A stretch of 64,000 nucleotides of DNA, from positions 1,108,092-1,172,091 of the forward strand of contig JAEBUN010000015.1 in NCBI GenBank assembly GCA_023014365.1. Direction: 5' to 3'. The DNA is from Lepiota brunneoincarnata. Taxonomy: Eukaryota > Basidiomycota > Agaricomycetes > Agaricales > Agaricaceae. Below are positions 24,291 through 34,276 of this stretch, one piece after another. Both the position numbers and the translations under genes were made by a program. The notes under the pieces were generated by a model. It was not told the origin of the DNA. It made no database searches and saw only the letters and a program-made list of their open reading frames with translations. Numbering within the stretch: the first letter of the stretch is position 1; each line of letters begins with the position of its first letter.

Positions 24291-25440
24291 AGAGAATGGG
24301 ACAACGAGCGTGGGAGTGATGGGGGGTGTGTCAGCGCTGACTCAGCTTAGTCAGTTCTTACTAATTTGTTCTGATTGGCTGGCTGAGGGGGTCAATCACA
24401 AGGAGGGGGTTTGGGGGTCTATAAATTTGGGGATCTGGGGGGATGGGTAGCGAGATGTGAACGGCGAAGAAACCAAGGAAACTGATAGGAAGAATGTTGA
24501 GGAATAAATTACTCTTTGTTTGAGACGAAGTGAGTATGGAGGGTGCTACAGCAGCGCAATGGACACGATATCCGGGGGACCAAGGGAGGCCTATTGGCCC
24601 TCCATTCTGGCAAAGACGCAAAGCAAATCGATAGAGGGAACATTGAGGAATAACACCTTTGATGGGGAAATCGATGGGGGTATTCCCAGTGCCAGAGGCG
24701 TTCGTTTTCTATGTATATCTGGGGTTGGGGAGCGGCCATGAGTGTGGCAAACCTCTGATTTAACGGGTATTTATTTATAGGTGGGATGATGAGGAATTGG
24801 ACATGGGCCTGATGGCCCATCAGAGGGGAAAATGCAAAAAGCGAATTCTAACTGGCTTTCACTGGCTCAATTGCTACAATACTTTGGAGCTCATTTAGGG
24901 TACAAATTGCGACAACCCTGCAAAAGGCCGGAGCAGAATCAATAGGGAGAATGTGGAGAAACAGTAATTACACTGTAATTTGAAAGGAAATTCATCCCAG
25001 GGCCCTGCATTTATTTGGAATCTTCGCCGCTTAGTCCCATGTTACCCCTCCCGTGGGTGAACATGTCCTCAAAGTCCTGACGTAAATTAATAGGCACAGT
25101 ATTGTGCAACACTCAGTTTTATATTGTACATGATATTCAATATCTCCGCTTATATGCTCATTCCCCTCGCGCCAAACCTGGAACTCACGTGTCTTACATC
25201 TCCACCATGGCCCCCAAACAATCCGCAAATAAATCGATAGGTGGGATATCGAGCAATTGGAATTTCTTTGGAAACATTGAAATTCTGGCAATTGCTGACA
25301 AATCCGGATCAATGCCCATCTGAGCTTCTCATGCTCAGTCCACCATGCCACCATCCCTCTCCAGCCATAAAAATTCGCTAAAAATACGCATAAATTCCCA
25401 AAAATTTGGATAATATTGGATACATCCAACATCATTGTAA
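24240..25440 (+). repeat. Higher-order block 2 (complete)
   Basis: Complete six-monomer block without the pogo insertion, led by the GTGTGCC hairpin and CCAAT/TATA pair. Cores at 24484, 24630, 24776, 24941, 25089 and 25236. The site matching the pogo insertion is uninterrupted at about 25019. Confidence 0.85.
24373..24426 (+). promoter_or_regulatory. Promoter-like CCAAT/TATA pair, block 2
   Basis: GATTGGCTGGCTG from 24373 and TATAAAT at 24420-24426, 64 bp before the first monomer core; same arrangement as block 1. Confidence 0.5.
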
Positions 25441-25504
25441 ATCACAAATAAACTGTAAAAATAATTGTTAAAAATTCAGGAAAATTAGAAATAAATTACA
25501 GATA

Positions 25505-26480
25505 AATCTAACTGCTCAGTTAATATTGGAAATTTGATATAATCAATACTAAGTGACCACAAACCCATACTATGTCCAAGATATAAGTGACATGATTAGG
25601 ATAATGCTAAATTGCGATGGAATTTGACCACACATGCATGCCGGAGGCATGGATTGTGGTCAGTTTCGTAATGTGTTCAAGATATAAGTAGTATAACATA
25701 TTCAGATAATGCTAGATTGCGATGGAAATTAACCACACATGCATGCCAAAGGCATGGATTGTGGTCAGTTTCCTGCTGTGTTCAAGATATAAGTAACACA
25801 GCAGATTAGGATAATGCTAAATTGCATTGGAAAGTGGTTATACATACATATGTACCAAAGGCATGGGTTGTAGTCATTTTCATGCTGTATTCAAGATATA
25901 AGTAACATAACATATTCAGACAATGCTAAGCTTTAGATAATATAAACAATTAGTATACTCCAAGTGCCCAGGCCAAAGGGTCTGGGCATCTATTCAGATA
26001 ATGCTAAGGTCATCAAATAAGATCATGTGATCCATTCAATGAAGACAAAACATTAGTAAACAAAGTCATGTGATTTCCAAAAACTTTCTTTTCACTCAAA
26101 TCTTTCTAAACTTAACTATAATGCTAATGTCATGCAAATTTGTGTGACTTCAGCACACAAGTGTAAGCTCAGGCATGTATTGTGATCAGTTTCATGCTGT
26201 ATTCAAGATATAAGTAACATAACATATTCAGACAATGCTAAGCTTTAGATAATATAAACAATTAGCACACTCCAAGTGCCCAGGCCAAAGGGTCTGGGCA
26301 TCTATTCAGATAATGCTAAAGTCATCAAACAAGATCATGTGATCCATTCAGTAAAGACCAAACATTAGTAAACAGAGTCATGTGACTTCCAAAAAACATT
26401 GTTTTCACTCAAATCTTCCTATAATGCTAAAGTCGCCCAAATATGTGTGCCAAAGGCACACGAGCATAAGCTCGTCTTAT
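25505..26480 (+). repeat. 105-bp-type repeats and hairpin units between blocks 2 and 3
   Basis: Three 105-bp monomers (about 25599-25900), then two tandem copies (about 25940-26170 and 26240-26470) of the unit that has TGCCCAGGCCAAAGGGTCTG. The second copy ends with the GTGTGCC-AAA-GGCACAC hairpin and leads into block 3. Confidence 0.75.
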
Positions 26481-27640
26481 AGAGAATGGGATGTCGGGGG
26501 TGGGATGATGGGTGCTGAGTCAGAGCTGACTAAGATTTGTCATGCTGACATAAAATTATCTGATTGGCTGGCTGGGGGGGTCAATGACAAGGAGGGGGTT
26601 TGGAGTTCTATAAATCTGGGGATCTGGGGGGGGTGGATAGCGAGATGTGAACGGTGAAATTACAAAGCAGGTTGATAGAAAGAATGTTAAGGAATAAATT
26701 GATCTTTGTGGGGGAAGAGGTGTCTGTAGTGGGTTAGGAAATGGTTCAATGGCAATGATACTTGGGAATCCGATTGGGGCACACTAGGCCTCCCTTTTCG
26801 CGAAGACGCAAAGCGAATCAATAGAGGGAACAATGAGGAATAACACCTTTGATGGGGAAATTGATGGGGGTATTCCCAGTGCCAGAGGCGTTCGTTTGCA
26901 ATGTAAATGTGGGGTTGGGGAGCGGCTATGGGCATGGCAATCCTCTGATTTAATAAGTATTTATTAATAGGTGGAGTGTTGAGCAATTGGACATGGGCTT
27001 TGATGGCCCATCAGAGGGGAAAATGCAAAAAGCGCATTTCGAGTGGCTTCCACTGGCTCAATTGCTACAATACCTTGGGGCCCCTTTGGGGTACAGACTG
27101 CAAAGACCTCGCAAAAATCTGGAACAGAATCAATAGGGAGAATGTGGAGGAATAGTAATTACACTGTAATTTAAAAGGAAATTCATCCCAGGGCCCTGCA
27201 ATTATTCTAAATCTTCGCTGCTTTGGCAAATGTTACCCCATATCTGGGTGCACGTACCCTCAAGTTTCTGGTTCAAATCAATAGGAACAATATTGTAGAA
27301 TACTCAAATTTCTATTGTACATGATATTCAATATCCCCACTCATATACTCATTCCCCTCGCGCCAAACCTAGGATTCACGTGTCTTACATCTCTACCATG
27401 GCCCCCAAGGAATTCGCAAATAAATCGATAGGTGGAATGTCGGGCAATCAGAATTTCTTTGGAAACATCGAAAATCTGGCAATTGCTGACAAATCCGGAT
27501 CAATGCCCACCTGAGCTTCTCACGCTCAGTCCACCATTGATCTTCCTGCCACCATCCCTCTCCAGCCATAAAAATTCGCTAAAAATACGCTTAAATTCGC
27601 GGAAATTCGGATAATATTAAAAGAATACTTATTGTTAAAC
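26480..27640 (+). repeat. Higher-order block 3 (complete)
   Basis: Six-monomer block with cores at 26674, 26820, 26966, 27132, 27280 and 27427, 2,190 bp downstream of the equivalent points in block 2. The empty site for the pogo element is near 27208. Confidence 0.85.
26571..26615 (+). promoter_or_regulatory. Promoter-like CCAAT/TATA pair, block 3
   Basis: GATTGGCTGGCTG from 26571 and TATAAAT at 26609-26615, 65 bp before the first monomer core. Confidence 0.5.
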
Positions 27641-27779
27641 AAGACCAAGCAATATATCCAAAATCATCGTAAATAGCAAATAAAACCATAAAAATAATCG
27701 TAAAAATTCAGGAAAATTAAAGATAAATCTAACTGCTCAGTTACAGGTGAGAGAAATGCAAAGTAAATTGATATAATCA

Positions 27780-28626
27780 ATACTAAGATCAGGATAATGG
27801 TAAATTGTGATAGAAAGTAACCACACATGCATGCCAACAGTATGGATTGTGGTTAGTTTCATACTGTGTTTAAAATATAAGTTGCATAAGATATTCAGAC
27901 AATGCTAGATTGCGATGGAAATTGATCACACATGCATGCTGAAGGCATGGATTGTGATCAGTTTCCTGCTGTATTCAAGATATAAGTAACATAAGGTATT
28001 CAGACAAGGCTGAATTGTGGTCAGTTTCCTGCTGTGTTCAAGATATCAGTAATACAACATATTCAGATAATGCTAGATTGCGATGGAAATTGACTACACA
28101 TGCATGCCGAAGGCATGGATTGTGGTCAGTTTCATACTGTGTTCAAAATATAAGTAATATAGCATATTCAGACAATGCTAGATTGTAATGGAAAGTGTCC
28201 ACACAAGCATGCTGAAGGCATATATTGTGCTCAGTTTCATACTGTGTTCAAGATATAAGTGACATGACATATTTGGAAAATAAGGTATGGATTGTGGTCA
28301 GTTTCATGTAGTATTTAAAATATGAGTAACATAACATATTCAGATAATGCTAAGCTTCAGATAATACCAGATAACATTAAATTATTTGCTCAAGATATAT
28401 AATAAACCATTAGCATACTCCAAGTGCCCAGGCCGAAGGGTCTGGGCATCTATTCAGATAATGCTAAGGTCATCAAACAAGATCATGTGATCCATTCACT
28501 GATGCACAAACAATTGTAAACAATGTCATGTGACTTCCAAAAAACTTTTTTTTTCACTCAAATCTTCCTATAATGCTAAAGTCGCCCAAATATGTGTGCC
28601 AAAGGCACACAAGCATAAGCTTGTAT
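27780..28626 (+). repeat. 105-bp-type repeats and final hairpin unit
   Basis: About five diverged 105-bp monomers (27795-28380), then the TGCCCAGG unit and the GTGTGCC-AAA-GGCACAC hairpin (about 28592). The array ends abruptly near 28626, where the sequence leading to the chromovirus begins. Confidence 0.75.
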
Positions 28627-28639
28627 AGGATGATGGACC

Positions 28640-28725
28640 AACCCAGTGGGCCTGCTGAGTCCCACTCACTCAATACAATGTATATCTCAGCGGGCCCGCC
28701 GAGCCCCACTCACTCAATACACTGT
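28640..28725 (+). repeat. Direct repeat of ~39 bp, two copies
   Basis: CAGTGGGCCTGCTGAGTCCC... and CAGCGGGCCCGCCGAGCCCC... each run on into CACTCACTCAATACA. They differ mainly by C/T and lie between the satellite end and the truncated chromovirus. Confidence 0.7.
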
Positions 28726-28745
28726 AGGTTGACTACCTGCATCCA

Positions 28746-30927
28746 CAGTTACTCCCACCATACCAAACCCCTTAACCAACTCCTATCCAAATCAACCAAA
28801 TTTGAATGGAAAGAAGAACAACAAAAAGTGTTTGAAATGCTCAAGAACAAATTCCTAAAGGAACCAGTACTCCTCATGCCCAACTCCACAAAACCCTTCA
28901 AAATAGAAGCTGATGCTTCCAAATTCACATCAGGAGCTGTCCTATATCAACACAACATCAACGGAATACAGAAACCCATATCATTCTATTCAAAGACATT
29001 TGGACCAGCGGAACACAACTATGACATCTATGACAGGGAACTCCTCGCTATTATCTGAGCCCTCGAAGAATGGCGCCACTACCTCCTTGGCAGTCCCCAT
29101 ACCATCCATATCAGAACAGATCACCAAAACCTCACATACTGGTGTAAACCCCAGAGAATCAACTGCTGACAAGCACAATGGGTCCAGACCCTTGCCGACT
29201 ACAACTTCAAATTAGAACATGTCCCAGGATCAAAGATTCCTGCACCAGATGCCCTATCAAGACATCCAGACCACATCTCTGATGAGGATAACAATAACAA
29301 AGATGTCACCATGCTTCCAGACAACCTCTTTGTTGCCGCAGGTGACTTAGAAGATCAAAACATGATCACAGCACTCCCAGAACACCTCTTTATTGCCACT
29401 GTCGATATAGAACTACAAGAAAGAATCACAGAATCACCCAAATATGACGCTAGAACCACCAAAGCATTCAAACTCCTCAAAGAATCACATCCTAATGCCA
29501 CCAATAAAGATTTTGGAACAGTCCCGACCCCAAATGGCCCACTCCTCACATTTCAAGAACATGTCATCATTCCAGAAGACCTCCAACTCAGATGCAAGAT
29601 CCTTGCAAGATACTATGACCACCCTACACATGGTCATCCTGGAGAACAAGAAACATACTGCCTCACCAAGAAAGAAGTGTATTGGCCAGGAATGTCTACG
29701 TTCATAAAGAACTATGTAAAAGGCTGTCCAGAGTGTCAACAACACAAAATCATCTGATGACCGGACCATGCTCTGATTCAACCAATTCAACCGACATCCT
29801 CACTGTGCCCATTTAGCCAGATCTTTTGGGATCTAATCACCAGTCTCCTGCCATCCATGGGAAACAATGCCATATTGTCCGTGGTGGACCACGGCCTTAT
29901 GAAGGGGGTAATTTTCATCCCTACATCCGAAAACACCACAACCAATGACATTAGAAGACTTCTTATCAAAAAAGTATTCACAAGATATGGTCTCCCTGAC
30001 AAAATCATATCAGATAGAGATCCCAGATTTGCCACCCAGTCCCTCAGACAACTAGCAAAACGACTAAACATCAAACAAGCCTTCTCTACCGCCTATCATC
30101 CACAAACAGATAGAACGACTGAACAATACAACCAAGAGATAGAAACCTATCTATCCATATATTGCACTAGAAACCCTCACAAATGGTCAGAAACACTCCC
30201 AATCCTCGAATTCTCCCACAACTCCAAGACACATGCCAAGAATCAAAAGTTCCCTTTCAAACTCATCATGGGATACAACCCCCTGGCAATCCCCACCATC
30301 ATGGAAACATCAAACTTTCCATCAGTAGATGATCGCATCAGACTTCTAGACAATGCCTGAAAAGAAGCACATGCTGCTCACCAAATAGCTGCCAATATTA
30401 TGAAACAAAGAAGCAGAAGAACTGCCAAACCCCTTGAAACACTTCAGAAAGTATGGCTAGAAGCCAAGAACCTCAAACTTCCATTCCAATCACAAAAAAT
30501 ATCCCCAAAACAACTAGGACCATTCACCATTATGGAAGTCCTGTCACCAATAACATACAAACTCAAACTCCCAATCAAATGGAAGATACATCCAGTATTC
30601 CACCAAAACCTTCTTACCCCATTTAACAAAACAGAAGCATACGGATCTTACCCAACACCACCACCACCTGACATCATTAATGATGAAGAAGAATATGAAA
30701 TTGAAACTATCCTCAATCACCACTGATATCGTGAAAAACTCCAATACTATGTCAAATGGAAAGGATACTCCCACATGGAGAACGAATGGATCACCGATGA
30801 AACACTCCACACAAATGCCAAAAAATACTTAACCGAGTATAAAGAAGCCCATGGAATTCCCCAGAAAGATCAGGAACCCACAAGAACCTACCAGAAACAA
30901 CTTCGCTCCCACACCAGAACAACTTAA
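28746..30927 (+). pseudogene. Chromovirus Pol: RNase H, integrase, chromodomain
   Basis: RNase H: KPFKIEADASKFTSGAVL, then [18 protein letters not shown] and PDALSRHPD. Integrase: H2C2 zinc finger (HGHPGEQET ... CPECQQHK, about 29630-29740), the DDE core with Asp in FWDLIT (about 29829), SDRDPRFATQSLR (about 30010) and Glu in TTEQYNQE (about 30120), the GPF/Y motif LGPFTIMEVL (about 30508), and a chromodomain (EIETILNHH-stop-YREKLQYYVKWKGYS, then ENEW; about 30700-30800) that would steer integration to modified chromatin. All six stops (29056, 29167, two at 29755-29760, 30358, 30724) are TGA at Arg positions. TAA ends it at 30925. Confidence 0.92.
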
Positions 30928-31900
30928 AAATGCCCATGAACTTCGACCTCACTTGTCCCCAAACTACTCCCCTCTTTTCCACAACACCCTCTCCCACCTC
31001 CTCATTGTCCTCGATCATCATCATCAATGACCAGAATGTTGAACATACAACATTTCAAACAACTCCCATTCCAGCCCCATCTCCCCACACCCCCTCTCAC
31101 ACCTTCAATGCCGCCTACGCCTCTCTTAGAGACAAGACCCCTGACCCCAACACCACCCCAGAACCCACAGTCGCCCCAGCCACCTCCCTTAGATTCCACT
31201 CAGCTAGAGTATGACCATCAAGACCAGATCACCCTTCTAATGGAGATCTGTGCGAGGCTGCCACCAGCCAAACCTTTACTAATAGATTGGAACAATTTCC
31301 AATTTCAGAATACGACCGACAACTCTGGTCTGATTACACCCACCACATACAACAGACTAAGGCTCTCGCTGCTGTGTACAACACACAATGAGCCTGGGCA
31401 GAATCACTTGAGGAACTTCTCCAAACACGATCAAGCCTCATGTCTGAGGTGTCAAAGAACATACCCAAATGAGATGAGGTACATCCCTCAAAGCCCCCCA
31501 CCACAACCGTCTCCCTCATTGCCACAACTACTCCTACCCCCATCACCACCACCACTCTTAATAAGGGAAAGAAATCCACCAACCCCAGAAACCCATTCAG
31601 ACATCTCACCCCCACCAGAAACACCACCCACACCATCACCAATAACAACGTCCTGGTTCGGAACTCCCCCAATCCCATTCACACACGAACCGACCCCCGA
31701 ACCACTGACAGATCAGTCTGCATTCAATGCAGACACACCAGACATTGGGCTATGGATTGCCCACAATTTGCCTGTCTTGGATGCAAACAATATGCTCCAG
31801 AACACTACTCATACAATTGCATCAAGTACTGATGCTCCTATTATGTGGTTTTCCAACCCCGCCATAAACGGACTGAATGTCCAGCTTGGAAGACCCAACA

Positions 31901-32227
31901 TGTAAGGGGACTTGCGGTGACACTCCCCCTTACGCAAGGTATGTCTAGAGGTCTGCGGTTTGGTGTCCAGGCTTGGCCTCTCTAGCTGATGCCCGATGAC
32001 CGAGCCCAGCCTCAGCCTTCAGCCACCCCCATCCCTGAGCCTGATCTAGCAGACAATCATATTATCTAATGTTGTTGTATATTGCTTGCACGTGTTATTT
32101 CTAGTAGTCTATGTAGTGTTGGACTACCCAGTCTGTGCGCATGCCTCTATGTATTTAAATAGTGCAGGTGTCAATTGCAATTGGCACCTGAATATCAACT
32201 TGGTTCCGGTGCCCTACTCCCCTAACA
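31901..32227 (+). repeat. 5' LTR of the KH element
   Basis: 327 bp, TG...CA ends. Contains the TATA box TATTTAAAT (32152-32160) and, 34 bp later, ACCTGAATAT (32186-32195), the probable transcript start region. Confidence 0.95.
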
Positions 32228-32239
32228 GAATATTCAGGT
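32152..32239 (+). promoter_or_regulatory. TATA box, probable RNA 5' end and self-complementary primer-binding site
   Basis: TATTTAAAT at 32152-32160 puts the RNA start near 32183-32190. The decamer ACCTGAATAT (32186-32195) is exactly complementary to ATATTCAGGT (32230-32239), which starts two bases after the LTR, where a primer-binding site belongs. This is the arrangement of Tf1/sushi-type elements, which prime reverse transcription with the folded-back 5' end of their own RNA instead of a tRNA. Confidence 0.7.
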
Positions 32240-32309
32240 CTCTACACAGACTTGCCCCTTCCTAGCTCTCTGCACCCCCCCTACCCTGTTAAACAGCCCT
32301 GTTGCTAGT

Positions 32310-33460
32310 ATGCCCCGCTGAAAATCCTCAGGCAAGCAGAAAGCACCCGCGCCCACCCTACTGACAGCAGCCCCTGCATCTGCAGGACCCTTGCGCTCAG
32401 GTGAGGACACACAGGCCTTATTGGCCCAAATCAGCAAGCTTAACCGCTCGATTGGTTTGCTCTCAGCTCGCCTCTGCACTGTTGAGGATCGTACTTCAAT
32501 GGCTGCTGCCATGCCCTCCCCAGCTGTCATCCAGATGGCCACTACCCAGAAGGGCTGCTCACAGATCTCTGCAGGTGTCCCACGCACTCCCACCTGCTTA
32601 GGCCCCACTTGCCCCACAGCCAAAGATACCTCTACCACCCTCCCCTCTCAGCTCACTACCTGTGGGATGACCAGGCCAATTGCTCTCAGGCCACCCTTGT
32701 CATTGCTGACAACATGGGTGGGCATGTGGTTGGTTGTGGTGGCTGTGGCCTTAAACAGGTTGCAGACATTAGCAGCACTCACCTCCAGGTCTACTCAGTG
32801 GCCACAGATGGTGCTGATGAGCGCCATGTCTCTATCAGGGGGACCGAGCAGCAACTCAGTGATGCCCTCATGGTGTTAGGTAAGTGGATTGTGTGTAAGT
32901 GCATCCATCTTCCAAAGACGAAGAAGGAAAAGATGATAGCAGCTTCCGGCCCTGCCTCAGCAGCCCCCAGACTGTCTGCTCCTGTAGCGGCTCAGGCTCC
33001 CACTCTGGCCCATGTGGACCCTGTTGCCTCTGGTTCTGCTACCCTGGTCCCTGACTGGGTGCACCTGGGCGCACGGTCCTCTTTGCAGGCCTCTTCTGTC
33101 ACTCCCACTCCCCCCAAGATCTCTACCCCAGCTGACACTCTGTCGACTACTATGCATATAGCTGCATCTACCCCCACCCCTATTCGCTCGCCCGCGGGTT
33201 CTTGGCAACTGTCGCACAGCTCCCCTATGCCCATCTCTACCCCCTCCAGTAGGTCTACTCCCAGAGTCCCATCAGTCCGGATGGGAAGTGCTACCCCTAC
33301 CCTGGCCTTGACCCCGATGGAGGTTGACAGTATCATCTCAACCTGGGGCCAGGGACTTCCACCTGTCACCTACCCAGCCTGTCTCGACTTCGCCCATTCT
33401 CTTCTGATGGATGGGGTTGTCATTTGGCTTGTGGATGGCCACTGGGCTCACACTACCTAG
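32310..33460 (+). pseudogene. KH-domain protein of the small LTR element
   Basis: ATG at 32310 starts MPR-stop-KSSGKQKAP (TGA at Arg), then a coiled-coil-like stretch (ALLAQISKLNRSIGLLSARL, about 32410-32470). A 1-bp frame change between about 32560 and 32640 leads to a KH RNA-binding domain at about 32690-32890: ATLVIADNMGGHVVGCGGCG in place of the GxxG loop, LKQVADIS, then DERHVSIRGTEQQLSDAL. A basic patch (KTKKEK), a long Ser/Thr/Pro-rich region and a conserved-looking end YPACLDFAHSLLMDG follow. Proteins with WDDQANCSQ before a KH fold occur repeatedly in Agaricomycete genomes; RNA binding or packaging is inferred. Stop at 33458-33460. Confidence 0.75.
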
Positions 33461-33495
33461 GATGAAGGAACTGAGTTACTGGGTCATCAACTCTT

Positions 33496-33508
33496 GAGAG
33501 GGGGCTGG
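33496..33508 (+). promoter_or_regulatory. Polypurine tract of the KH element
   Basis: GAGAGGGGGCTGG directly before the 3' LTR; expected primer site for plus-strand synthesis. Confidence 0.55.
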
Positions 33509-33835
33509 TGTAAGGGGACTTGCAGTGATGCTCCCCCTTATGCAAGGTACATCTAGAGGTTTGCGGTTTGGCGTCTGGGCTCAGCCTCTCTAGCCAATGC
33601 CTGATGACCAAGCCCAGCCTCGGCCTTCGGCCACCCCCGTCCCTGAGCCTGATCTAGCGGACAATTGTATTATCTAATGTTGTTGTATATTGCTTGCACA
33701 TGTTATTTCTAGTAGTCTATGTAGTATTGGACTACCCGGTCTGTGCGCATGCCTCTATGTATTTAAATAGTGCAGGTGTCGATTGTGATCAGCACCTGAA
33801 TATCAACTTGGTTCTGGTGCCCTACTCCCCTAACA
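33509..33835 (+). repeat. 3' LTR of the KH element
   Basis: 327 bp, same length as the 5' LTR with no indel; about 31 differences, all transitions at CG/TG/CA dinucleotides. Confidence 0.95.
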
Positions 33836-33917
33836 CAACACACCCCCTACTCCAGAAAATCAACAACCAGTCCCTCGATTACCCCCACAACTCACAATCA
33901 ATACATCAACCTCACCA

Positions 33918-34238
33918 ATGACAACTATTATGAGGAATGTTACAACAAGATCACCAAATCAAACATCACAGGAGAACCATGCAGTGCCTTCTGAAGAAAA
34001 CCAAACCACCCCAACAGAAGAAAGGATAGAAAGTCCCCACTTTAGACAACTTCTCTATGACATCTTTTACCTAAGACAACCCCCATCCCCAGAAACCACT
34101 GCCGCACTCAACTTCTACAGAACCCCTACACCTACCTTTTCTCCCGTTATTCCCCCTCAACCAGACTCCACCAAACAACCCCAAATTGAGTACTACAAAC
34201 CCTACTACCTCACCAAGTACCCAGAAGAAGGAAACTAA
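33918..34238 (+). CDS. Short ORF overlapping the end of the zinc-knuckle ORF
   Basis: A 106-codon frame from ATG 33918 to TAA 34236-34238 that overlaps the tail of the zinc-knuckle ORF in another frame. Composition is Thr/Pro/Glu-rich with a helical segment HFRQLLYDIFYLRQ and a Tyr-rich end (EYYKPYYLTKYPEEGN). It is one of the few stop-free frames in this chromovirus and ends 38 bp before the 3' LTR. No family recognised; it may be a fourth element ORF or chance. Confidence 0.35.
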   Translation: MTTIMRNVTTRSPNQTSQENHAVPSEENQTTPTEERIESPHFRQLLYDIFYLRQPPSPETTAALNFYRTPTPTFSPVIPPQPDSTKQPQIEYYKPYYLTKYPEEGN

Positions 34239-34276
34239 CAAGTTGTGATGGAAAACAACTCTCAAAACGGACCTAA

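Larger units (their letters stand above)
17595..28626 (+). repeat. Composite satellite region with higher-order repeat blocks
   Basis: About 7.7 kb of repeat sequence (after removing the 3.4-kb pogo insertion) built from two monomer families. The first comes in blocks of six diverged ~147-bp monomers, each carrying a motif close to ATCGATAGG followed by a GAAT.TTG.GGAAT-like stretch. The GATAG/AATAG cores lie at 17817, 17963, 18109, 18274, then 21798 and 21945 after the insertion; 24484, 24630, 24776, 24941, 25089, 25236; and 26674, 26820, 26966, 27132, 27280, 27427. Spacing is 146, 146, 165-166, 148, 147 in every block. The second family is a 105-bp palindromic monomer with relatives, found between blocks. 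No ORF is conserved across copies and monomer spacing is not a multiple of three, so it is non-coding. Confidence 0.85.
31901..33835 (+). mobile_element. Complete small LTR retroelement carrying a KH-domain gene
   Basis: Two 327-bp LTRs (31901-32227 and 33509-33835; both TGTAAGGGGA...CCTAACA) enclose 1,281 bp. The flanks are CAACA on each side (31896-31900, 33836-33840), a perfect 5-bp target duplication. A self-complementary primer site follows the 5' LTR, and a purine-rich GAGAGGGGG precedes the 3' LTR. The internal region encodes a KH protein and no gag, protease, RT or integrase, so it is non-autonomous. It lies inside the chromovirus downstream ORF. The LTRs differ by about 31 transitions only. 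Confidence 0.93.
30930..34041 (+). pseudogene. Zinc-knuckle ORF downstream of chromovirus pol (interrupted)
   Basis: An ATG at 30930 lies two bases after the pol stop, suggesting reinitiation. The frame encodes a Thr/Pro-rich protein with a helical segment (EQFPISEYDRQLWSDY ... AWAESLEELLQTRSS, about 31280-31430) and two zinc-knuckle-like units, CIQCRHTRHWAMDC and CLGCKQYAPEHYSYNC (about 31720-31820). Four in-frame TGA codons sit at likely Arg positions. The KH element (31901-33835) splits it; after the CAACA duplication the frame continues to about 34041 if one more TGA (33992) is counted. It is Gag-like by its knuckles, but its place after pol is unusual. The longer ORF in another frame (31027-31905) lacks the knuckles and is probably a shadow. 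Confidence 0.55.

Noticed and set aside
31027..31905. 292-codon plus-strand ORF as the chromovirus third gene
   Set aside because: The neighbouring frame carries the zinc knuckles and only CGA-to-TGA stops; this frame is Pro-rich shadow sequence.
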